A DNA stretch of 51,968 nt from an uncultured Bacteroidales bacterium (lineage in GTDB: Bacteria; Bacteroidota; Bacteroidia; Bacteroidales; UBA932): positions 1 through 51,968 of the forward strand of contig CAMZGD010000018.1 in assembly GCA_947306365.1 (NCBI GenBank), given 5' to 3'. The notes beneath the pieces are model-generated. The model saw only the letters and a program-made list of their open reading frames with translations. It ran no database searches and was not told the origin of the DNA. Positions 25,798 to 33,887 of this stretch are shown here, piece after piece. The position numbers and the translations under genes are program-made. Position 1 is the first letter of the stretch. Each line of letters opens with the position of its first letter.

Positions 25798-26835
25798 ATG
25801 AGTATATTCAAAGACAGAATCCTGATGATTACCGGTGGAACCGGGAGTTTCGGAAATGCGGTATTGAAGCGCTTCCTGCACACCGACATCGGCGAGATCC
25901 GCATCTTCTCGCGGGACGAGAAGAAGCAGGACGACATGCGGCATGAATACCAGGCGAAGTATCCGGACGTGGCGCACAAGATCAAGTTCTATATCGGCGA
26001 TGTAAGGAGCCTGGAGAGTTGCCGGAGCGCGATGCCGGGAGTGGATTTCATTTTCCACGCGGCGGCGCTCAAGCAGGTCCCCTCCTGTGAGTTCTTTCCG
26101 ATGGAGGCCGTGCGGACCAACGTCATCGGAACGGACAATGTGCTGACAGCGGCCATTGAGGCGAAGGTCAAGTGCGTCATCTGCCTCAGTACCGACAAGG
26201 CGGCATATCCCATCAATGCGATGGGGATCACCAAGGCCATCGAGGAGAAGGTGGCGGTTGCCAAGTCGCGGCAGACGAATACGACGAAGATCTGCTGCAC
26301 GCGCTATGGCAACGTGATGTGCAGCCGGGGCAGCGTGATCCCGCTCTGGATCGACCAGATCCGGAACCGGCAGCCCATCACACTCACGGAGCCGTCGATG
26401 ACGCGCTTCATCATGAGCCTCGACGAAGCCGTGGATCTCGTGCTCTTCGCCTTCGAGCATGGGCGGAATGGCGACATCCTGGTGCAGAAAGCGCCCGCCT
26501 GCACCATCCAGACGCAGGCCGAGGCCGTATGCGGACTCTTCGGCGGACGGGTCGAAGACATCAAGGTCATCGGCATCCGTCATGGTGAAAAGCTGTACGA
26601 GACGCTCCTTACCAAGGAAGAGTGCGCGAAGGCCGAGGATTTGGGCGACTTCTTCCGCGTTCCGGCCGACAACCGCGACCTCAACTACGACAAGTACTTT
26701 ATCGAGGGCGACACGAAGCGCGTGTCCATCGAAGAGTTCAACTCCAACAATACCAGGCGGCTCGGCCTGGAAGAGACCAAGGCCAAGATTGCCTCCCTGG
26801 CGTACATTCAGGACGAATTGAAGAAACAGCATTGA
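25798..26835 (+). CDS. capE: UDP-GlcNAc 4,6-dehydratase / 5-epimerase (CapE/FnlA-like)
   Basis: A 345-residue SDR resembling CapE, which starts UDP-L-FucNAc synthesis by 4,6-dehydration with C5 inversion of UDP-GlcNAc. Signatures: nucleotide site TGGTGSFG (12-19), [16 protein letters not shown], and the inverting-dehydratase motif [16 protein letters not shown], in which Met replaces the usual catalytic Tyr. The presence of CapF- and CapG-like genes further along the operon makes CapE more likely than PseB- or WbpM-type enzymes. The gene is separated from its partners by ugd, sod and rubrerythrin genes. Confidence 0.85.
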   Translation: MSIFKDRILMITGGTGSFGNAVLKRFLHTDIGEIRIFSRDEKKQDDMRHEYQAKYPDVAHKIKFYIGDVRSLESCRSAMPGVDFIFHAAALKQVPSCEFFPMEAVRTNVIGTDNVLTAAIEAKVKCVICLSTDKAAYPINAMGITKAIEEKVAVAKSRQTNTTKICCTRYGNVMCSRGSVIPLWIDQIRNRQPITLTEPSMTRFIMSLDEAVDLVLFAFEHGRNGDILVQKAPACTIQTQAEAVCGLFGGRVEDIKVIGIRHGEKLYETLLTKEECAKAEDLGDFFRVPADNRDLNYDKYFIEGDTKRVSIEEFNSNNTRRLGLEETKAKIASLAYIQDELKKQH

Positions 26836-26836
26836 T

Positions 26837-28129
26837 ATGAAAATCGCAGTAGCAGGAACCGGCTATGTGGGGTTGAGCATCGCCACGCTGCTGGCGCAGC
26901 ATCACCACGTGACGGCCGTCGACGTGGTTCCGGAAAAAGTCGAGCTGATCAACCGGCGGAAATCGCCCGTCCAGGACGCATACATTGAACAGTATCTGAC
27001 GGAAAAGGCATTGGACCTTACGGCCACGCTCGACGGCGAGGCGGCCTACCGCGATGCCGAATTCGTGGTGATTGCCACGCCGACGAACTACGATCCCCAG
27101 AAGAACTTCTTCGATACGCGGCACGTGGAGGAAGTCATCGACCTGGTGCTGAAAGTGAATCCGGATGCGACGATGGTCATCAAATCGACGGTTCCGGTCG
27201 GGTATTCCCGCGGCCTGTATGTGAAATATGCCGCACGGGGCGTGAAGCAGTTCAACCTGCTTTTCTCGCCGGAGTTCCTGCGTGAAAGCAAGGCGCTGTA
27301 CGACAACCTGTATCCCAGCCGTATCATCGTGGGTTATCCGAAGGATATCAAAGGATCCGATGCGGAAAACGCCGCCATCCGGAAGGTCGTGACAAACGAC
27401 CTGGAAGAACGGGCCCGGACATTCGCGAAGCTGTTGCAGGAAGGCGCGGTCAAGCAGGACATTCCGACCCTGTTCATGGGAATCAAGGAGGCCGAGGCGG
27501 TGAAACTCTTCGCCAATACGTATCTGGCCCTTCGGGTAAGCTATTTCAACGAGCTCGACACGTATGCCGAAATCAAGGGGCTCGACACGCAGGCCATCAT
27601 CGACGGGGTATGCCTCGATCCGCGGATCGGCGCCCATTACAACAACCCGAGTTTCGGCTATGGCGGCTACTGTCTGCCGAAAGACACGAAGCAGCTGCTC
27701 GCCAATTATGCCGACGTGCCGGAGAACCTGATCCAGGCCATCGTCGAGAGCAACCGTACGCGCAAGGATTACATCGCAGACCGCGTACTGGAGAAATCGG
27801 GCTATTATACGGGTTCGAGCGATTTCGACTCGGCGCGCGAACGGGAAGTCGTCGTGGGGGTCTACCGCCTGACGATGAAGTCGAATTCCGACAATTTCCG
27901 CCAGAGCGCGATCCAGGGCATCATGAAACGCATCAAGGCCAAGGGCGCGACCGTCATCATCTACGAACCCGCGCTGCCCGACGGGACCCGCTTTTTCGGC
28001 AGCCTCGTGGTCAACGACCTGGCCGAGTTCAAGCGCCGCAGCCAGGCCATCATCGCCAACCGCTATGACGCCGTCCTCGACGACGTCTACGACAAAGTCT
28101 ATACCCGCGACATTTTTAAACGAGATTAA
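26837..28129 (+). CDS. ugd: UDP-glucose 6-dehydrogenase
   Basis: Oxidises UDP-glucose twice to UDP-glucuronate with NAD+. The 430-residue enzyme has the NAD-binding GTGYVGLS (7-14), SPEFLRE substrate loop and the catalytic cysteine Cys279 in [14 protein letters not shown]. The LPKD context is that of UDP-glucose rather than UDP-ManNAc dehydrogenases, though the latter are related. It starts 1 bp after capE and ends 3 bp before sod. Feeds the UDP-GlcA 4-epimerase at the head of the operon. Confidence 0.9.
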   Translation: MKIAVAGTGYVGLSIATLLAQHHHVTAVDVVPEKVELINRRKSPVQDAYIEQYLTEKALDLTATLDGEAAYRDAEFVVIATPTNYDPQKNFFDTRHVEEVIDLVLKVNPDATMVIKSTVPVGYSRGLYVKYAARGVKQFNLLFSPEFLRESKALYDNLYPSRIIVGYPKDIKGSDAENAAIRKVVTNDLEERARTFAKLLQEGAVKQDIPTLFMGIKEAEAVKLFANTYLALRVSYFNELDTYAEIKGLDTQAIIDGVCLDPRIGAHYNNPSFGYGGYCLPKDTKQLLANYADVPENLIQAIVESNRTRKDYIADRVLEKSGYYTGSSDFDSAREREVVVGVYRLTMKSNSDNFRQSAIQGIMKRIKAKGATVIIYEPALPDGTRFFGSLVVNDLAEFKRRSQAIIANRYDAVLDDVYDKVYTRDIFKRD

Positions 28130-28132
28130 GCC

Positions 28133-28720
28133 ATGTTTCATCTTATCGCCCTCCCATACGCACCGGACGCGCTCGCGCCGGTCATCAGCGCCCGCACGCT
28201 GGAATTCCATCACGGAAAGCATCTGCAGGGCTATGTGGACAACCTGAACAAACTCATCGCCGGCACGCCGTTCGCGCAGATGCCGCTTGAGGAGATCGTA
28301 CGCCTGTCGGAAGGCGCCGTCTTCAACAACGCCGGCCAGATCCTGAACCACAACCTGTATTTCACGCAGTTCACCGACAAGCCTTCCGTTCCGCCGGCCG
28401 GGCGTCTGGCCGCACGGATCGAAAGGCAGTGGGGAACGCTCGAGGCCTTCAAGGCCGAATTCGAGGCCAAGGGAACGAGCCTTTTCGGCAGCGGCTGGGT
28501 ATGGCTCTCCGCCGACGCCGACGGCACGCTGGCCATTTCCCAGGAGCCCGGCGCCGGAAACCCCGTGGTCCGCGGCCTGCGGCCGCTCCTGACCTTCGAC
28601 GTGTGGGAGCACGCCTACTACCTCGACTGGCAGAACCGCCGCGCCGCCCACCTTTCCGCCCTCTGGCAGTTCGTCGACTGGACGGAGATTGCGCGCCGCT
28701 ATGATGAAGCGCTCGTTTGA
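28133..28720 (+). CDS. Superoxide dismutase, Fe/Mn type
   Basis: Dismutates superoxide to oxygen and hydrogen peroxide. The 195-residue protein has the four metal ligands in family context: EFHHGKHLQGYV, ILNHNLYF, and the C-terminal DVWEHAYYLDW. The metal (Fe, Mn or cambialistic, as in other Bacteroidales) cannot be settled by reading. It begins 3 bp after the ugd stop and is followed 26 bp later by rubrerythrin, so it is embedded in the sugar-nucleotide operon without any promoter of its own that I can see. Confidence 0.95.
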   Translation: MFHLIALPYAPDALAPVISARTLEFHHGKHLQGYVDNLNKLIAGTPFAQMPLEEIVRLSEGAVFNNAGQILNHNLYFTQFTDKPSVPPAGRLAARIERQWGTLEAFKAEFEAKGTSLFGSGWVWLSADADGTLAISQEPGAGNPVVRGLRPLLTFDVWEHAYYLDWQNRRAAHLSALWQFVDWTEIARRYDEALV

Positions 28721-28746
28721 ATTATTTATCAATCAATCAATTGAAT

Positions 28747-29286
28747 ATGGAACTCAAAGGAAGTAAAACTGAAAAGAATCTCCTCGAAGCGTTTGCCGGG
28801 GAGTCGATGGCAAGGAACAAGTATACCTATTTCGCTTCCAAGGCGAAGAAGGACGGCTATGTGCAGATCTCCAAGATCTTCGAGGAGACGGCCGACAACG
28901 AGAAGGAGCACGCGAAGATCTGGTACAAGTACCTGCATGGCGGTAAGGTGGCCGATACCAATGCCAACCTTGCGGACGCGGCTGCCGGCGAGCACTTCGA
29001 GTGGACGGATATGTATGCCCGCATGGCCGCCGAGGCCCGCGCGGAAGGCTTCGATGAAATCGCCGAGAAGTTCGAGATGGTCGGCGCCATCGAGCGCGAG
29101 CACGAGGCCCGCTATCGCAGGCTCCTGGCCAACATCGAGGAAGGTATCGTCTTTTCCCGCGACGGAGACTGCATCTGGCAATGCTCGAACTGCGGCCACA
29201 TCGTCATCGGTCCCAAGGCTCCCGAGGTTTGCCCGGTCTGCGACCATCCGCAGAGCTATTTCGAGCTGAAGGCTGAGAATTATTAG
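28747..29286 (+). CDS. rbr: Rubrerythrin
   Basis: A non-haem di-iron NADH-linked peroxidase that reduces hydrogen peroxide in anaerobes. The ferritin-like four-helix part (1-135) has the paired ExxH elements (EKEHAKIWYK, EREHEARYRR) and the C-terminal rubredoxin-like site has Cys146, Cys149, Cys162 and Cys165 (CSNCG...CPVC). Length (179) is normal. ATG 28747 gives MELKGSKTEKNLLEAFAGES; the region before it contains CAATCAATCAATT repeats and no SD. It would remove the peroxide made by the superoxide dismutase just upstream. Confidence 0.96.
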   Translation: MELKGSKTEKNLLEAFAGESMARNKYTYFASKAKKDGYVQISKIFEETADNEKEHAKIWYKYLHGGKVADTNANLADAAAGEHFEWTDMYARMAAEARAEGFDEIAEKFEMVGAIEREHEARYRRLLANIEEGIVFSRDGDCIWQCSNCGHIVIGPKAPEVCPVCDHPQSYFELKAENY

Positions 29287-29303
29287 TGTCTGGCGGCCGC
29301 CTG

Positions 29304-30506
29304 ATGAAGATACTGGTAACGGGCGCCAAGGGTTTCGTGGGTCGGAACCTGTGTGCACAGCTTAAGAACATCCGCGACGGCAAGGCGCGGAACTACGGTG
29401 TTGCGGTGGATGTGGTCTACGAATATGACCTCGACTCCACGGCGGAGGAGCTGGATGCGTGGTGCGCGGACTGCGACTTTGTATTCAACTTGGCGGGCGT
29501 GAACCGCCCGAAGGAGCTGTCGGAGTTTATGCGCGGCAATTACGGCTTCGCCTCGACGTTGCTCGAGCGGCTCCGGGATCACGGGAACATCTGCCCGGTG
29601 ATGCTCGCTTCATCGCAGCAGGCGTCGCTGGCGGGCCGTTTCGGCGACTCCGAATACGGACGGAGCAAGAAGGCGGGGGAGGAACTGTTCCTGAAATACG
29701 GGGACGACACCGGGGCGAAGGTGCTGGTGTACCGCTTCCCGAACCTCTTCGGCAAATGGTGCCGTCCGAACTACAACAGTGCCGTGGCCACGTTCTGCCA
29801 CGCGGTCGCCAACGACCTGCCCTATACCGTGAACGACCGTTCGGTGGAACTGGAACTGCTTTACATCGATGACCTGGTGGAAGAGATGATCGCCTGCCTG
29901 AAGGGTGGGGAGCACCGCTGCGATTTCGACGGGCTGGGCGTATTCCCGATGAAAAACGGCCCTTACTGCTACGTGCCGACGACGCACCGCGCCACGCTGG
30001 GCGACATCGTGGACCTGCTGACGGCGTTCCACGCGCAGCCGCAGACGCTGCTGATGCCCGAGCTTGCGCCGGGAAGCTTCGCCAAGAAGCTTTACAGCAC
30101 GTATCTGAGCTATCTTCCGAAAGAGAAAGTCGCCTTTCCGCTCAAGATGAACGAGGATGCGCGCGGCAGCTTCACGGAACTGCTCCGCACCGCCACGCAC
30201 GGGCAGTTCAGCGTGAATGTATCGAATCCCGGCGTCACGAAGGGACAGCACTGGCACAACTCGAAGTGGGAGTTCTTCATCGTCGTGAGCGGCAGGGCAC
30301 GGATTCAGGAGCGCCGGATCGATACGGACGAAGTGCTTGAATTCGAGGTGTCTGGCGAACGGATCAAGGCGGTGCATATGCTGCCGGGCTATACGCACAA
30401 CATCGTCAATCTGTCGGAAACCGAGCCGCTTGTGACGCTGATGTGGGCGAATGAATGCTTCGATCCGGACCGGCCGGATACGTATTATGAACCCGTTGAA
30501 TCGTAG
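29304..30506 (+). CDS. capF: CapF-like reductase (SDR plus cupin) for UDP-L-FucNAc
   Basis: A 400-residue two-domain enzyme. The N-terminal SDR (GAKGFVG at 7-13; YGRSKKAGEE active site) is followed by a C-terminal cupin (about 285-395) with the metal-binding GQHWHNSKWEFF (His316, His318). CapF reduces C4 of the CapE product after the cupin epimerises C3, giving UDP-2-acetamido-2,6-dideoxy-L-talose. ATG 29304 is used; an in-frame GTG at 29286 overlaps the rubrerythrin stop. It is followed 19 bp later by capG. Confidence 0.9.
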   Translation: MKILVTGAKGFVGRNLCAQLKNIRDGKARNYGVAVDVVYEYDLDSTAEELDAWCADCDFVFNLAGVNRPKELSEFMRGNYGFASTLLERLRDHGNICPVMLASSQQASLAGRFGDSEYGRSKKAGEELFLKYGDDTGAKVLVYRFPNLFGKWCRPNYNSAVATFCHAVANDLPYTVNDRSVELELLYIDDLVEEMIACLKGGEHRCDFDGLGVFPMKNGPYCYVPTTHRATLGDIVDLLTAFHAQPQTLLMPELAPGSFAKKLYSTYLSYLPKEKVAFPLKMNEDARGSFTELLRTATHGQFSVNVSNPGVTKGQHWHNSKWEFFIVVSGRARIQERRIDTDEVLEFEVSGERIKAVHMLPGYTHNIVNLSETEPLVTLMWANECFDPDRPDTYYEPVES

Positions 30507-30525
30507 AATAGACAATCGACAAGAT

Positions 30526-31698
30526 ATGGATTACCGCAATGTTTCTTTTGCCGGCAACGGCAAGCTCAAGCTGCTGATCATCGTGGGGACGCGGCCGGAA
30601 ATCATCCGGCTGGCGGCTGTCATCAACAAGTGCCGGAAGTATTTCGACTGCCTGCTGGCGCACACCGGACAGAACTACGACTATACGCTGAACGGCGTGT
30701 TTTTCAAGGATTTGAAACTGACCGACCCCGACGTGTACCTCGACGCTGTGGGGGAGGACCTGGGCGCTACGATGGGCAACATCATCGATCGCTGCTACAA
30801 ACTGATGGTCGCGACGAAGCCCGATGCCGTGCTGGTGCTGGGCGATACGAACTCCTGCCTGGGCGTGATCGGCGCCAAGCGCCTGCACATCCCGATCTTC
30901 CATATGGAGGCTGGCAACCGGTGCAAGGACGAGTGCCTGCCGGAGGAGACCAACCGGCGCATCGTGGACATCATCTCCGACGTGAACATGGCCTACAGCG
31001 AGCACGCGCGCCGTTATCTGGCGGAGTGCGGCCTGCCGAAGGAGCGGACGTATGTGACGGGAAGTCCGATGGCCGAGGTGCTGCGGCAGAATCTCGCCGA
31101 GATCGAGGCGTCCGACATCCACCGGCGACTCGGGCTCGAGAAAGGCCGGTACATCCTGCTGTCGGCGCATCGCGAGGAGAATATTGACACCGAAAAGAAT
31201 TTCCTGTCGCTGTTCAACGCGGTCAATGCGCTGGCCGAAACCTACGACCTTCCGATCCTCTATAGCTGCCATCCGCGCAGCCGCAAGCGTCTGGAGACGT
31301 CCGGGTTCCGGCTCGACCCGCGTGTCATCCGCCACGAGCCGCTGGGTTTCCATGATTACAACTGCTTGCAGATGAATGCTTTTGCTGTCGTGAGCGACAG
31401 TGGGACGCTACCCGAGGAGTCGAGCTTCTTCACGAGCATCGGCCATCCGTTCCCGGCCGTGTGCATCCGTACTTCCACCGAGCGCCCCGAGGCGCTCGAC
31501 AAGGCCTGCTTCTTCATTGCCGGCATCGACGGAAAGAGCCTCCTGCAGGCCGTGGATACGGCCGTTGCGATGAACCGTGCCGGCGATCACGGAACTCCCG
31601 TGCCCGACTATGTCGAAGAAAACGTCTCGACGAAGGTCGTGAAGATCATCCAGAGCTATACCGGCATCGTCGACAGGATGGTGTGGCGGAAGTTCTGA
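30526..31698 (+). CDS. capG: CapG-like UDP-N-acetyl-L-fucosamine 2-epimerase
   Basis: A 390-residue WecB-fold enzyme. GTRPEIIRL, GDTNSCLG, HMEAGNRC, SAHREENID and SDSGTLPEES are the conserved substrate and UDP-binding segments; FHMEAGNRCKDECLPEE with the DEC variation is usual for CapG/FnlC enzymes rather than classic WecB. It inverts C2 to give UDP-L-FucNAc, closing the CapE-CapF-CapG route. ATG 30526 is preferred; another ATG at 30487 overlaps capF. It is the last gene before the internal promoter at 31805. Confidence 0.9.
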   Translation: MDYRNVSFAGNGKLKLLIIVGTRPEIIRLAAVINKCRKYFDCLLAHTGQNYDYTLNGVFFKDLKLTDPDVYLDAVGEDLGATMGNIIDRCYKLMVATKPDAVLVLGDTNSCLGVIGAKRLHIPIFHMEAGNRCKDECLPEETNRRIVDIISDVNMAYSEHARRYLAECGLPKERTYVTGSPMAEVLRQNLAEIEASDIHRRLGLEKGRYILLSAHREENIDTEKNFLSLFNAVNALAETYDLPILYSCHPRSRKRLETSGFRLDPRVIRHEPLGFHDYNCLQMNAFAVVSDSGTLPEESSFFTSIGHPFPAVCIRTSTERPEALDKACFFIAGIDGKSLLQAVDTAVAMNRAGDHGTPVPDYVEENVSTKVVKIIQSYTGIVDRMVWRKF

Positions 31699-31699
31699 C

Positions 31700-31810
31700 G
31701 CCTTTAAGGTTTTCTCCTTCGAGCACATTACCATCGGCGACAATGACCGGGTAGTGTGGTTAACAATTTTTTATCGCAAATCGCGCCGTTATCCGAGGAC
31801 AGGCTTGTAA
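31700..31810 (+). pseudogene. Possible remnant of a hexapeptide acyltransferase
   Basis: Directly after capG, one frame stays open for about 36 codons and reads AFKVFSFEHITIGDND then RVVW before drifting. FEHITIGDND resembles the left-handed beta-helix repeat of sugar acyltransferases; the intact acyltransferase at 37647 has YERISIGNNVRLTW in the corresponding place. No start codon or remaining domain is present, and the frame ends at TAA 31808-31810 inside the promoter. This may be chance, but the match to an adjacent family is suggestive. Confidence 0.3.
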
Positions 31811-31835
31811 TATCCTTCTTTTTTTCGTATCTTTG
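31805..31835 (+). promoter_or_regulatory. Internal promoter upstream of wzi
   Basis: TTG (31805-31807), a 20-bp spacer and TATCTTTG (31828-31835) match the Bacteroidales promoter. Transcription should start near 31842, leaving a leader of about 160 bases before wzi. It divides the locus into a sugar-nucleotide block and an assembly/transfer block that can be transcribed separately. Confidence 0.75.
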
Positions 31836-31845
31836 TCAAGATTTA

Positions 31846-31866
31846 CCGGCACGTTTCAGGTGCCGG
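31846..31866 (+). promoter_or_regulatory. 5'-terminal hairpin in the wzi leader
   Basis: CCGGCAC and GTGCCGG form a perfect 7-bp stem with a 7-base loop (GTTTCAG), starting about four bases after the predicted transcription start. A second short stem (GCCTA/TAGGC near 31891-31906) follows. There is no U tract after it, so it is not an intrinsic terminator. Could protect the 5' end or serve as a recruitment signal for the UpxY-type protein. The rest of 31867-32001 shows no gene that I can support. Confidence 0.55.
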
Positions 31867-32001
31867 AGAATCGGTCGGTTCGCGGACGCCGCCTATGGAT
31901 GTAGGCAGGACCGTCGAGCGGGAGTTTGAAAAACCTGCCGGACCGTGGCTGCTGTGCTTGCCTCTGCAGGTGCAGGAGTGTAATTATTACCTTTACCGAA
32001 T

Positions 32002-33453
32002 ATGGATTTCATCTTGTCTGTCCTCCTGCTGGGTGCGGTGTCGTCGGGCGGTCCGCTGCCTTTCTGGATGACGTCGGGACAGTATGGCTTGATGCCGGAA
32101 CACAGCGGCGCGCTGGCGCTGGTCCAGGCTGGGACGCAATACGATGCGTCGAAGACGCTGCAATGGAAATGGGTCGCTTCGCTGGCCGCGAACCTTGACG
32201 CCGTGCCGGCTGCCGATTTCAACCTGATGGTTGATGAACTATATGGCAGCCTGAAGTGGAAAGCGTTGTCCTTGGACCTCGGCATGAAACGGACCGCGCT
32301 CGACTTTTTCGGATCGGCGCGGTCGCTGGGTTCGCTCTCGGTGACGGGCGGCAACGTGATCTGGAGCGGAAACGCCCGCACGATGCCGGGCTATACGCTG
32401 ACGCTCCATCCGGTGGCGGTGCCCGGAACGGGCCGTCACGTGTGGTTCTATGGCTCTTGGGGCGACTACCGCACGATGGACGACCGCTATGTGCCGGGCG
32501 CGCTGGTCCATCGGGCTGACCTGGGCCTGCGCTTCGACATCACGCGCCGGCTCGGCCTTCGGCTGGGCTTCGAGCACGATGCGCTGTGGGGCGGCACGAG
32601 CCCGAGCTACGGCAACCTGGCAACGGCCGCCAATTATTTCCGGGTGATCACGTTCCAGCCTGCATCGTCCGAGGGGCCGGTCAACGACCAGAACAACGTG
32701 ATCGGCGACCAGCTGGGGCGGAGACTGGTGCGGCTTGACTGGCAGGGTGACGGCTGGCGCCTGGCGCTCCAGCGCGACGTCCCGTTCGACGACGTGTCGA
32801 GCATGTGCTTCCGCAACTTTCCCGACGGCGTCAACACCCTCTGGTTCGGGTTCGACGACAAGGACCGCTGGGTGAGCGACATCGTGTACGAGTTCCAGTA
32901 CACGCGCTACCAGTCGGGTCCGATCAACGAATCGACGAGGGAATCGGAAAGCCAGGGACGCAGTCCGTTCGAGCAGTTCCGCTACTGGCTCAGCATCCGT
33001 GACGGCGGCGACAATTATTTCAACAACTGGGAGTACAGGTCTGGCTGGACGCATTTCGGCCATACCGTCGGCAACCCGCTGTTCTTCCCGGAAGGGACGC
33101 GCGACGGCTCCTGGACCGCGAAGCGGGTCGTGCTCGGCGTGGAGAACAACCGGGTACGGGCCCATCACCTGGGCGTTTCGGGCAAACTGTTCCGGAAATA
33201 TCCCTATAAACTGATGCTGACCTACAGCGAGAACTACGGCCTGTTCAAGGCGCGCTATGCCGGGAAGAATCCCTGGAACAAGGAATGGGGAACGGTGAAG
33301 GAGACGCCTGTGCCGCAGGTTTCCGGAGGATTCATGGGCGAGATCCCGCTCCGGCACGTCACGCTGACCTACGGCCTGTACGCCGACAAGGGCGTGCTGC
33401 TGCCCGACGCGCTGGGCGCTTCGCTGGGGCTTCGCTATCAATTCGGTCGATGA
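32002..33453 (+). CDS. wzi: Capsule assembly Wzi-family outer-membrane protein
   Basis: A 483-residue outer-membrane barrel of the capsule assembly Wzi family, which in E. coli binds capsule polymer at the cell surface. A short signal peptide (MDFILSVLLLGAVSSGG) precedes the family N-terminal motif PLPFWMTSGQYGLMP. The remainder alternates strand-like segments and ends SLGLRYQFGR, a barrel-type C-terminus. An in-frame TAA lies 18 bases before the ATG, so the start is secure. First gene behind the internal promoter. Confidence 0.85.
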   Translation: MDFILSVLLLGAVSSGGPLPFWMTSGQYGLMPEHSGALALVQAGTQYDASKTLQWKWVASLAANLDAVPAADFNLMVDELYGSLKWKALSLDLGMKRTALDFFGSARSLGSLSVTGGNVIWSGNARTMPGYTLTLHPVAVPGTGRHVWFYGSWGDYRTMDDRYVPGALVHRADLGLRFDITRRLGLRLGFEHDALWGGTSPSYGNLATAANYFRVITFQPASSEGPVNDQNNVIGDQLGRRLVRLDWQGDGWRLALQRDVPFDDVSSMCFRNFPDGVNTLWFGFDDKDRWVSDIVYEFQYTRYQSGPINESTRESESQGRSPFEQFRYWLSIRDGGDNYFNNWEYRSGWTHFGHTVGNPLFFPEGTRDGSWTAKRVVLGVENNRVRAHHLGVSGKLFRKYPYKLMLTYSENYGLFKARYAGKNPWNKEWGTVKETPVPQVSGGFMGEIPLRHVTLTYGLYADKGVLLPDALGASLGLRYQFGR

Positions 33454-33481
33454 ATGAAGAACCAAAACGTATGATTGTACG

Positions 33482-33886
33482 ATGAAGACGGTGCTTACCT
33501 TCGGCGTTTTCGATATGCTCCATATCGGGCATATCCTGTTGTTTCAGCGGGCACGGGCGCTGGGCGACCGCCTGGTGGTCGCCGTGCAGGAAGACGACGT
33601 CATCCTGAAATACAAGCCCGACACGAGAATGGTCTACACGACGGCGGAACGGTGCTATATGGTCGGCGCACTCAAATATGTGGATGAGGTGATGACCTAT
33701 CGCGACGTGGACCGCGACATCGTCGGCATCGATTTCGACATCTTCGCCAAGGGCCCCGACCAGTGCCATGCCGGCTTCCGGCGGGCGGTTGCCTGGTGCG
33801 AAGCCCACGGGAAGGAAGTCGTGGTGATCCCGCGTACCGAGAACATATCCTCCACGATGCTGAAGGAATACACGAAATACCGGTAG
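33482..33886 (+). CDS. Cytidylyltransferase, glycerol-3-phosphate type (TagD-like)
   Basis: A compact 134-residue nucleotidyltransferase. FGVFDMLHIGH (7-17) holds the HxGH nucleotide-binding motif and RTENISST near 118 is the second family motif (RTEGISTT in TagD). TagD makes CDP-glycerol; close relatives make CDP-ethanolamine or CDP-choline. With the LicD-family gene in the same locus it probably supplies a CDP-activated alcohol for phosphodiester decoration of the polymer. It starts 28 bp after wzi and ends 1 bp before the GT2 fusion gene. Confidence 0.85.
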   Translation: MKTVLTFGVFDMLHIGHILLFQRARALGDRLVVAVQEDDVILKYKPDTRMVYTTAERCYMVGALKYVDEVMTYRDVDRDIVGIDFDIFAKGPDQCHAGFRRAVAWCEAHGKEVVVIPRTENISSTMLKEYTKYR

Positions 33887-33887
33887 C

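Noticed and set aside
26738..28732. Minus-strand frame over ugd and sod
   Set aside because: Spans two well-defined genes on the other strand and contains no family motif.
31926..32198. Small plus-strand frame with Cys-rich start in the wzi leader
   Set aside because: Uses a TTG start, overlaps the signal peptide region of wzi out of frame and has no support.
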